DNA from: Candidatus Microgenomates bacterium
GTDB taxonomy: Bacteria > Patescibacteriota > Microgenomatia > 2-02-FULL-39-11
Length of the DNA stretch: 16,655 bases
Assembly: GCA_022866885.1 (NCBI GenBank)
Contig: JALHWS010000049.1
Location: 1-16,655 of the forward strand
Direction: 5' to 3'
Positions 5,851 through 11,417 of the stretch are shown here, one piece after another (within the stretch, counting starts at the first letter, position 1; every line of letters starts with the position of its first letter). Both the position numbers and the translations under genes were made by a program. The notes below the pieces were generated by a model. That model was not told the origin of the DNA and made no database searches. It saw only the letters and a program-made list of their open reading frames with translations.

Positions 5851-7296
5851 ATGAAGATTTTATTCGCTGTTTGGGAAATAGATCCATTTTTTAAGTTCGG
5901 AGGTCTGGGAGATGTAGCCCGGGCTTTTCCGGCAGCATTGAAAGATCTCGGAGTCGATATCCGGATCACTATTCCTTTTTATAAAGCGGTGAAACTGGGA
6001 AGAAACAGAAAAAAGCTTCTTTGCCGTTTACGGGTGGAGTATGCCGGCAGAAAAGAAAAAGTGGAAATCTACGAAGTAGCCCATCCTTTAAATAATGTGC
6101 CGGTTTATTTCCTCAAAAATAAGAAATATCTGGATATTGTCAGTGCGGCTGACACATTTGCTTTTTTTGACAAAGCAGTTGTGGATATTGTCAAAAACAA
6201 CAGTTTGGATTTCCAACCCGATATTATCCAATGTAACGATCATCATACCGGCATGATCCCTTTGTTGGTAAAAGAAAATAAGTTGAATATCAAAACCATT
6301 ATGACTATCCACAACCTGGCTTACCAGGGTTTTAACTCCAAAGAGGTTTTGGATAAATTGGGTATAGAGCATACTAAAAGCCGGCTTATAAGATGGGAAA
6401 TAAAAAGGCGGCAAATAAATTTTTTGATGGAAGGGATTATTCACGCTGACGCGGTAACGACGGTCTCGCCGACTTATGCGCAGGAGATCATGACGGAGGA
6501 ATTCGGGATGGGTTTGGAAGAACTATTACGGGGAAAAGAAGGCCGGATATTCGGGATTTTAAACGGTATTTCCGCAGATACCAGATACAAGTATCATGGG
6601 AAATTAAATACTTGTGAATTTGTGCAAAGAAAAAGCGAATTTAAAAATAATTTTGGGGAACACCTGAAATTTTTCCTTGAGAAAAAAAGAAAAAACAAAC
6701 TTCTGCTGCAGCGAAAGTTGGGACTTCGGGCGACGTCAAAATTACCCCTGTCATGTTTTATCGGCCGCTTAGATCCCGCGCAAAAAGGTTTGGATATTTT
6801 ACACAAAATGATCAGAAAAGTAATTGATTCGGAAGATAACCAGTTTGTTATATTGGGATCAGGTAATATCGATTGGCAGAAGCGGTTTGAATGGTTATAT
6901 AAATTTTATCCAAAATATATCTCCTGTAATTTTAAATTCGACGAGGGATTGGCCCATGAAATTTACGAGGCTTCCGATTTTATCCTCATCCCTTCCAAGT
7001 TTGAGCCATGCGGGCTTATCCAGATGCTCGGGATGTATTTCGGGACTATCCCTATTGCCCATAGGACGGGAGGATTAGCTGATTCTATTAAGACCTATTA
7101 CAATGGATTTTTGTTTGACCGTTACTCATCGGTGGCCCTGCGGAATACTTATGAGAGGGCTGTTGAGATTTGGAAAAAAGACCGGAAAAAATTTGAAGAG
7201 ATGGTGGTAAATGCCCTCAACACCGATTTCTCATGGGATCTACGAGCCAAGGAATATCGGGAACTGTATGAGAAACTCATAAGCGGGAGCATTTGA
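5851..7296 (+). CDS. glgA: Glycogen/starch synthase-like GT5 glycosyltransferase
   Basis: A 481-residue enzyme with the GT5 order of motifs: MKILFAVWEIDPFFKFGG then LGDV (the K-x-G-G-L donor-binding loop, K15-G18), QCNDHHTGMIPLLV, TIHNLAYQG, DAVTTVSPTYAQEI, ILNGIS, the second-domain opening GRLDPAQKGLDIL, and KFEPCGLIQMLGMYFGTIPI followed by RTGGL near residue 390. Length matches bacterial GlgA (about 480). Known enzymes of this family add glucose from ADP- or UDP-glucose to the non-reducing end of alpha-1,4-glucan in the cytoplasm. No glgB, glgC or phosphorylase lies beside it, only GT4 genes, so a dedicated role in a surface or storage alpha-glucan is possible. There is no Shine-Dalgarno before the ATG. 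The next gene starts 12 bp after the stop. Confidence 0.85.
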   Translation: MKILFAVWEIDPFFKFGGLGDVARAFPAALKDLGVDIRITIPFYKAVKLGRNRKKLLCRLRVEYAGRKEKVEIYEVAHPLNNVPVYFLKNKKYLDIVSAADTFAFFDKAVVDIVKNNSLDFQPDIIQCNDHHTGMIPLLVKENKLNIKTIMTIHNLAYQGFNSKEVLDKLGIEHTKSRLIRWEIKRRQINFLMEGIIHADAVTTVSPTYAQEIMTEEFGMGLEELLRGKEGRIFGILNGISADTRYKYHGKLNTCEFVQRKSEFKNNFGEHLKFFLEKKRKNKLLLQRKLGLRATSKLPLSCFIGRLDPAQKGLDILHKMIRKVIDSEDNQFVILGSGNIDWQKRFEWLYKFYPKYISCNFKFDEGLAHEIYEASDFILIPSKFEPCGLIQMLGMYFGTIPIAHRTGGLADSIKTYYNGFLFDRYSSVALRNTYERAVEIWKKDRKKFEEMVVNALNTDFSWDLRAKEYRELYEKLISGSI

Positions 7297-7308
7297 TCAA
7301 ATTCCATT

Positions 7309-8397
7309 ATGTACAAAACTATTGCCATCGCCGGGACTTTTGACCTCCTCCATAAGGGACACCGATACTTTATCCAACAAGCCTTTTCTATAAGCGAGAA
7401 AGTGATTATTGGTTTAATGAGTGATACTTATGTAGAGAAAAAATTCAAAATTCAAACATCAAATATCAAATCAAATTTAAAAATTCAAAATTTTGAAATC
7501 AGAAAATTGGAACTAGAGAAATATTTACTGGCGGAGGGTTATTCAGATAGAGCAGAGATTGTGAAGATTGATGATATTTATGGACCAGCTATCACGGATA
7601 ACCGAATAGAAGCGTTGGTGGTGACGAAGGAAACTTATTTTGGGGCCAGGAAGGTAAATCAGAAGAGAAAAGAGCTTGGACTTTCACCGCTTAAAATCAA
7701 TATTGTGCCTTTCGTAAAAGCTCAGGACGGGAGAAGGATTGCCTCGACAAGGATCAGGATGGGGGAGATAGACAGGGAAGGAAATAAATACTTGAATTCA
7801 AAATTATCCCGCCAAAGCGGGATCCACGATGCTGTAATTCCGAATAAATCGGAAACAGCATCGGGACAAATTTCTGAAGAAGTTAGGCAGGAGTTGAAGA
7901 AGCCGCAGGGGAGATTGATGAAAGGGGATGATAATAATCATAAAAAGATCGTGGAAGAATTAAAAAGGGCGATTGGGACAATCCGGCCGGCCATCATTAG
8001 CACTGTCGGAGATGAAGTGACAAAGTTATGCAATGAGGTCGGTATACCAATCAATTTGGCCATTTTTGACTTCAAAGTCAAAAGAAAGAAGATTTATAAT
8101 TCCATCCTCGACTTAAGTTTCCCTTCTTTGCAAGATGTCGTGAAGGTGAGGAATCCTTCCGGGTGTATAACAAAGACATTGATTGCCGCGGTTAGTCATG
8201 GTTACAAACAAATCATTCAGGACGGAAAGACAAGAATCATAAAAGTCATCGGCGAGGATGACTTAGCCGGCGTGCCGGCCATCCTTCTTGCTCCCTTGGG
8301 TAGCCTGGTTATATACGGACAGCCAAATACTGGAATAGTTGTGGTGGAGGTGACGGAGGAGAAGAAAAAAGAATTATTTGATATAATAATATTATGA
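7309..8397 (+). CDS. Fused archaeal-type phosphopantetheine adenylyltransferase and GTP-dependent dephospho-CoA kinase (DUF359)
   Basis: A 362-residue two-domain protein predicted to carry out the last two steps of CoA synthesis. Residues 1-160 are an archaeal-type phosphopantetheine adenylyltransferase: AGTFDLLHKGH holds the HxGH nucleotidyltransferase motif (H15-H18), ALVVTKETYFGARKVN is typical, and GRRIASTRIRMGEIDREG is the C-terminal adenylyl-binding signature. Residues about 189-362 match DUF359: ISEEVRQELKKPQGRLM is the usual N-terminus, then STVGDEVT, FDFKVKRK, VRNPSGCITKT, IGEDDLAGVPAI and LGSLVIYGQPNTGIVVVEV. DUF359 was shown to be a GTP-dependent dephospho-CoA kinase in Thermococcus. 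Two repeats lie in frame: residues 45-64 and the interdomain linker 165-189. The stop overlaps the next ATG by 4 nt. The assignment to both families is strong; activity as a fusion is inferred. Confidence 0.87.
   Translation: MYKTIAIAGTFDLLHKGHRYFIQQAFSISEKVIIGLMSDTYVEKKFKIQTSNIKSNLKIQNFEIRKLELEKYLLAEGYSDRAEIVKIDDIYGPAITDNRIEALVVTKETYFGARKVNQKRKELGLSPLKINIVPFVKAQDGRRIASTRIRMGEIDREGNKYLNSKLSRQSGIHDAVIPNKSETASGQISEEVRQELKKPQGRLMKGDDNNHKKIVEELKRAIGTIRPAIISTVGDEVTKLCNEVGIPINLAIFDFKVKRKKIYNSILDLSFPSLQDVVKVRNPSGCITKTLIAAVSHGYKQIIQDGKTRIIKVIGEDDLAGVPAILLAPLGSLVIYGQPNTGIVVVEVTEEKKKELFDIIIL
7441..7499. repeat. In-frame AAATTCAAA repeat inside the phosphopantetheine adenylyltransferase domain
   Basis: AAATTCAAAATTCAAACATC followed by the 19-nt string shared with 3332-3350 and ending in AAATTCAAAATTTTGAAAT. 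It encodes residues 45-64 (FKIQTSNIKSNLKIQNF region), lying after the first strand-turn-helix of the domain and before the helix EIRKLELEKYL. Archaeal relatives carry only a short loop of roughly ten residues at this point, judged from memory of the family. Confidence 0.78.
7801..7873. repeat. Compound palindrome at the domain junction of the CoA enzyme gene
   Basis: Hairpin 1 is ATCCCGC-CAAA-GCGGGAT (7806-7823). Hairpin 2 is GATGCTGT (7828-7835) with ACAGCATC (7855-7862), enclosing TTCCGA-ATAAA-TCGGAA (7838-7854). The outer ends AAATTATCCCG and CGGGACAAATTT are near-complements, so the whole unit can close on itself. It encodes residues about 165-189 exactly between the two enzyme domains. 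The inner TTCCGA-N5-TCGGAA core is the same as in the two hairpins at 170-186 and 237-253. Confidence 0.78.
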
Positions 8398-8780
8398 CAC
8401 CGATTACGCCTGATCTTCAGCAAAATATTTTAGTGACGATTTACCTTCTTTTTTCGCACAACTATATCGCCTTTGCTTATTTCGCCGGGCTTTGCCTTTC
8501 AATCGCCCTGTCCATCTGGCGGCCATCCCGCTTTACCACTTTCTGTTTCCTGGGCTTTGGGATACTTCTCTTTTCCTACGAATACGATAAACACATTATC
8601 AATGCTTTCCGTGAACAGACGATGAAATCGCTCATCACTATCCAGCCGCATTACCGTCTGCAGCATTATCTCAATCTGATTATTACGGAATTATTACCGG
8701 TACTATTTTACATTCTCGGCTGGTCATGCCTTTTCCTGGCGATTTTTTACGCCGCTAGAAAGATAGGAAAGAAGAAATAA
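8394..8780 (+). CDS. Small three-helix membrane protein, function unknown
   Basis: A 128-residue protein I do not recognise. Three hydrophobic helices are visible, at about residues 24-42 (IAFAYFAGLCLSIALSIW), 46-63 (RFTTFCFLGFGILLFSYE) and 97-121 (ITELLPVLFYILGWSCLFLA), ending in a basic RKIGKKK tail. The stretch between helices 2 and 3 is polar and amphipathic, with EYDKHI and QPHYRLQHYL. No catalytic motif is evident. Its ATG overlaps the stop of the CoA enzyme gene (ATGA), so it is likely translated from the same message; whether it is linked to CoA or to glycan synthesis is unknown. It is the last gene of the plus-strand run and converges with the next gene 4 bp away, with no room for an ordinary terminator between them. 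Confidence 0.8.
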   Translation: MTPITPDLQQNILVTIYLLFSHNYIAFAYFAGLCLSIALSIWRPSRFTTFCFLGFGILLFSYEYDKHIINAFREQTMKSLITIQPHYRLQHYLNLIITELLPVLFYILGWSCLFLAIFYAARKIGKKK

Positions 8781-8784
8781 AAAA

Positions 8785-9459
8785 TTACTTCTTCGGAGTA
8801 GGAGTGAGAGTGGGTGAAGGAGTGATCGGCAGGGAGAAATCTTTCACCTGGACGATCTCAGTAATAGTATTGGTTTGACTGTTCCAAAGTCCTTTGATTC
8901 TTACTTTATCTCCTTCTTTTATCTGATCTTTCTTTATAATTTGGTTTTTGCGGTTGATAAATCTGGTGGTCGAAGAATAGGTGACTGTTTGGCTGCCGCG
9001 GTTGATTGTTTCCATGACCAAACCGGTGGCGGTAGTTGATTTTACTTGGCCGAAAAAGACGCCATAACGCTTCTGGATTGATAAATCACGAACCAGCTTG
9101 GCAGTGATTTTCGTTGTTTCCGCATTAGTCCATTTACCGATGATATTTACCGTATCTTTTTCCTGTATCTCGGACAGAGTAGCTCTGCCCCAAAATTTGC
9201 GCCGCAGTTGAGTTCTATTATCAATAGTGACGGTGTAGGTTTTGTCGTCTTTGGTAACGGTCAGGACATTACCCTTTTTGGTTGTTAATGTACCTTCTTT
9301 GATGACAGCGCTTTCTTTGGGGATGGCCGCTTTTTTCAATAAGGCTGTGGGAGAACTGTTTTCAACGCTACTTGTTGGCGTTTTAGCCGCTTGAACCGCT
9401 GGGATGAAAAGCAAAGTGCCAAAAATTATGATGGCGATGATATTGATAATTTTTTTCAT
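8785..9459 (-). CDS. Exported protein with two DUF5666-like beta domains
   Basis: A 224-residue secreted or surface protein. Residues 1-24 are a signal peptide (MKKIINIIAIIIFGTLLFIP, then AVQAA before the cut). Two similar beta-rich units follow. Residues about 55-128 read EGTLTTKKGNVLTVTKDDKTY ... LSEIQEKDTVNIIGKW, and residues about 135-207 read FFGQVKSTTATGLVMETI ... DQIKEGDKVRIKGLW. Both have the 'write-through strand, then KEGDxVxIxGxW' pattern of DUF5666 domains. The C-terminal tail ITPSPTLTPTPKK is the Pro/Thr-rich end common in this kind of organism. It is second in a two-gene unit with the gene at 9469-9921, whose stop is 9 bp upstream. Function unknown; a structural envelope role is plausible. 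Confidence 0.82.
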   Translation of the reverse strand: MKKIINIIAIIIFGTLLFIPAVQAAKTPTSSVENSSPTALLKKAAIPKESAVIKEGTLTTKKGNVLTVTKDDKTYTVTIDNRTQLRRKFWGRATLSEIQEKDTVNIIGKWTNAETTKITAKLVRDLSIQKRYGVFFGQVKSTTATGLVMETINRGSQTVTYSSTTRFINRKNQIIKKDQIKEGDKVRIKGLWNSQTNTITEIVQVKDFSLPITPSPTLTPTPKK

Positions 9460-9468
9460 ATTTTTATA

Positions 9469-9921
9469 TTACTTCGCGCTAACTTCGTAGTTAACTAAAA
9501 CTTCTGTTTCCGCTGAATTGCCGTTGGCATCATTGGCCGAAACGAAAATAGTGTTATCCCCTTCGTCCAAAGCGGTATTGACGGAGAAATTGCCTTTGGC
9601 GTCGGCAAATGCTTCCATACCATTGACAAAAATATCGGCTCTCGGTGTGGTTTTACCGATGACTCTGACATACGGGACTTTCACGGTTGCACTATTGACA
9701 GGGGAAGTGATGTTTAAAGAAAAAGTATTACTGCCTTGGGTATTTACACCTGTGGGTTTGGGTCCGGTTATTTGCAGAGAGACGGTAGGAGAAATTGCTT
9801 GACCGAGGATATCGGGTTGGCCTTTTGGAGATTTGCCTAGGAGCCAGAAACCGATACCTCCCAAAATTAAAGCTCCGATGATCAGACTAACCGGCAGGTA
9901 TTGTTTTGTTTTAGCGTCCAT
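9469..9921 (-). CDS. Membrane-anchored protein with a C-terminal bacterial Ig-like domain
   Basis: A 150-residue protein with an N-terminal membrane anchor at about residues 10-28 (PVSLIIGALILGGIGFWLLG), a Pro/Gly/Thr linker, and one Ig-like beta-sandwich from about residue 66 to the end. That domain reads LNITSPVNSATVKVPYVRVI, then GKTTPRADIFVNG, GNFSVNTALDEGDNTIFVSA, and a final NDANGNSAETEVLV strand. The pattern is that of glucodextranase-B-like/Big domains found on bacterial surfaces. It would sit outside the membrane, facing the cell surface. It is followed after 9 bp by the DUF5666-like gene. Just upstream is a TATAAG box 7 nt before the ATG, along with a weak AAGG. The ligand is unknown. 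Confidence 0.82.
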   Translation of the reverse strand: MDAKTKQYLPVSLIIGALILGGIGFWLLGKSPKGQPDILGQAISPTVSLQITGPKPTGVNTQGSNTFSLNITSPVNSATVKVPYVRVIGKTTPRADIFVNGMEAFADAKGNFSVNTALDEGDNTIFVSANDANGNSAETEVLVNYEVSAK

Positions 9922-9928
9922 AACGTAC

Positions 9929-10002
9929 CTTATATTGAAGTATTGTTATTGTACAACCTTTGTCAAGTTTTTGTTGACAGGAGAGGTTGTTTCTTGTTAA
10001 AG
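9929..10002. promoter_or_regulatory. Divergent promoter region between the Ig-like gene and rpiB
   Basis: Rightward: TTGACA (9974-9979), 17 bp, then a weak TTAAAG (9997-10002), leaving a leader of about 15 nt for rpiB. Leftward: a second TTGACA (complement of TGTCAA at 9961-9966) and, closer to the gene, a TTGTAC-16 bp-TATAAG arrangement whose -10 box is 7 nt from the ATG at 9921. The two TTGACA words form the inverted repeat TTGTCAAGTTTTTGTTGACA, so they could also be an operator. Confidence 0.45.
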
Positions 10003-10009
10003 TATCAGC

Positions 10010-10015
10010 GGAGGG
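10010..10015 (+). promoter_or_regulatory. Strong Shine-Dalgarno of rpiB
   Basis: GGAGGG lies 8 nt before the ATG at 10024, an ideal spacing. It fixes the rpiB start and shows that the host has canonical anti-SD ribosomes, even though most other genes in this window lack such a site. Confidence 0.8.
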
Positions 10016-10023
10016 AATAATTT

Positions 10024-10506
10024 ATGATTTATCTAGGTTGTGATCACGGAGGATTTGACTTAAAAGAGAAAATAAAGAAGTGGCTGGTGCGCTGGGGTTA
10101 CTCCTTTGAGGACTTGGGAAATACCATTTACGACAAAGATGACGACTACCCGAAGTACGCTTTTGCCGTGGCCAGAAGAGTAGCGGAAGAAGAATTCTCC
10201 GGCCGAAAGTACCCGATGCCTTGGAAAGACAGGCCGAAGGGAATTCTTTGCTGCCGGTCAGCCGCCGGGATGGTCATGGCCGCCAACAGGATAAAAGGAA
10301 TAAGGGCGTTTGCCACATCTGACGCGAAAAAAGCCATGCGCAGCCGTGATCACAACGACGCCAATATCATTGCCCTTTCAGGCGACTGGCTGGAGGATTA
10401 TCAGGCCAAAAAACTGATTAAAGCCTGGCTGTCAACCGAGTTTTCCGGCGAGGAAAGACACATCAGGAGACTAAAGATGCTGGATGAATATGATGTTAGC
10501 GTCTAG
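10024..10506 (+). CDS. rpiB: RpiB/LacAB family sugar-phosphate isomerase
   Basis: A 160-residue cytoplasmic isomerase, probably converting ribose 5-phosphate and ribulose 5-phosphate in the pentose phosphate pathway. Family motifs: IYLGCDHGGFDLK (D7, H8), DYPKYAFAVARRV, the active-site loop GILCCRSAAGM (C77 at the catalytic cysteine position), AANRIKGIRAFATSD, the HNDAN motif with H110, and a C-terminal FSGEERHIRRL. Usual RpiB has CGTGIGM where this one has CRSAAGM, so the glycine/threonine loop that holds the ring-opened sugar is changed. A short extra segment (about residues 58-71, SGRKYPMPWKDRP) precedes that loop. It may therefore prefer another sugar phosphate, such as an allose or galactose 6-phosphate. 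The last three codons (VSV) and the TAG stop lie in a TAGCGTYTAG repeat. Confidence 0.88.
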   Translation: MIYLGCDHGGFDLKEKIKKWLVRWGYSFEDLGNTIYDKDDDYPKYAFAVARRVAEEEFSGRKYPMPWKDRPKGILCCRSAAGMVMAANRIKGIRAFATSDAKKAMRSRDHNDANIIALSGDWLEDYQAKKLIKAWLSTEFSGEERHIRRLKMLDEYDVSV

Positions 10507-10569
10507 CGTCTAGATACTAGCGTCTAGTTAAGAAATAACTAAACGCTAAACGCTAGAAGCTAAACGCTA
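10497..10569. repeat. TAGCGTYTAG palindromic repeat, copy B, holding both stop codons of a convergent pair
   Basis: It has the same arms as the copy at 4563-4632, with one extra TAGCGTC unit at the left end and a different central sequence (TTAAGAAATAA). The rightward gene rpiB stops at TAG 10504-10506 in the left arm. The leftward LytR_C gene stops at TAG in the right arm (10569-10567). The element therefore fills the whole convergent gap. Its hairpin could act as a two-way terminator, although there is no long T-tract. Confidence 0.87.
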
Positions 10570-11331
10570 TTTCTTATCCGCCCCGACGATAATCAGAAAA
10601 TCAGAGTCTGGGGGTTTATTTTCTCCGGCCGGAAGAGAAGAGACTTCAGCGGTAACTGTTTTAGCCAAAAGATTAACCTGTTCGCTTTTTTTACCGGTGA
10701 GATCGATCACTAAAGTTTTTTCGTAATCTTTTTTCTGGGCGTTATCACGGTCCACAATTTCCACATTATTAAGCTTTCCTTTAAGGAGAGTTTCGATTTT
10801 TCCGGTCAGACCGACAGTCGAAGTGCCGTTATAAAGAAATACTTTCAGAGTAGAGGAGGTAGTGGCGATGGGAGTTGTTGATAGTATGATCGAAGGGGGA
10901 GCGGATAACGTTGCGGAAACAGCAGGAGACGGAGAAGGGATAATCAGCGGTCCGACTTCAATGATTTTGTTCGCCGCCGGATCGTAAAGGATGGCTTTTT
11001 TGGCCTGATTGTAAACTAAGACCTTATCGCCGTTTTTGGCATTGGTAAAAAAAGGCTGGTTTTTTACCTGATTGATATCAGTGACAGTGATGACGGTTGG
11101 TTCTTCACCGACAGGCAAGAGTATCAATTTACCGGCTTTTTCCACTAATGACCTGACTTCTTCCTTGTTGGTTGAGGATGATTTTTCGGCCAGCATTTTT
11201 TGCGCTTGCCGGTATTTGGTATAAAAGAAAAAAGAAGGGATGAGAGCGATAATAAAAAGCAATATTCCAACAATGGTAAATATTTTTTTATGGGAAAACT
11301 CTTTTATGACAAATGGTTTTTCCGTTTGCAT
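10567..11331 (-). CDS. Membrane-anchored protein with a LytR C-terminal domain
   Basis: A 254-residue protein with a short cytoplasmic N-terminus and one transmembrane helix at about residues 17-38 (IFTIVGILLFIIALIPSFFF). A middle domain at about 66-130 reads KLILLPVGEEPTVITVTDI, QPFFTNAKNGDKVLVYNQ, AKKAILYDPAANKIIEVGPL, a module I recall as frequent in CPR bacteria. A Pro/Ser/Thr linker (about 131-160) leads to a LytR_C domain (about 161-252, LKVFLYNGTSTVGLTGKIET ... DFLIIVGAD). LytR_C domains are often attached to LCP-type enzymes that link polymers to the cell wall, but no catalytic LCP domain is present, so it may be a wall-binding or accessory protein outside the membrane. Its TAG stop is inside the repeat shared with rpiB. 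Confidence 0.85.
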   Translation of the reverse strand: MQTEKPFVIKEFSHKKIFTIVGILLFIIALIPSFFFYTKYRQAQKMLAEKSSSTNKEEVRSLVEKAGKLILLPVGEEPTVITVTDINQVKNQPFFTNAKNGDKVLVYNQAKKAILYDPAANKIIEVGPLIIPSPSPAVSATLSAPPSIILSTTPIATTSSTLKVFLYNGTSTVGLTGKIETLLKGKLNNVEIVDRDNAQKKDYEKTLVIDLTGKKSEQVNLLAKTVTAEVSSLPAGENKPPDSDFLIIVGADKK

Positions 11332-11337
11332 AGTCGA

Positions 11338-11366
11338 ATAATAAACGATTTCCTTTCCTTTATCAA
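11338..11366 (-). promoter_or_regulatory. Leaderless-type promoter of the LytR_C gene
   Basis: Minus strand: TTGATA (11366-11361), 17 bp, TATTAT (11343-11338), then 6 nt to the ATG at 11331. Transcription is expected to begin on or next to the A of the ATG. An AAGGAAAGGA stretch lies between the two boxes, too far upstream to act as a Shine-Dalgarno and probably outside the transcript. Confidence 0.6.
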
Positions 11367-11382
11367 GACAGACAGCGTACCC

Positions 11383-11411
11383 TTGACAATTCCGTACTAA
11401 TTTGATAACAT
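11383..11411 (+). promoter_or_regulatory. Leaderless-type promoter of the DUF4143 ATPase gene
   Basis: Perfect TTGACA (11383-11388), 17 bp, TAACAT (11406-11411), and 6 nt to the ATG at 11418. No Shine-Dalgarno precedes the ATG. It diverges from the LytR_C promoter with 16 bp between the two -35 boxes. Confidence 0.55.
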
Positions 11412-11417
11412 CAAGTT

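Noticed and set aside
8781..8784. A Rho-independent terminator between the convergent genes ending at 8780 and 8785.
   Set aside because: Only 4 bp separate the stop codons and no GC-rich hairpin with a T-tract spans the junction.
4563..10569. The TAGCGTYTAG units taken as a CRISPR array.
   Set aside because: The units are adjacent heptamers in two inverted blocks 6 kb apart, with no unique spacers of regular length and no cas genes nearby.
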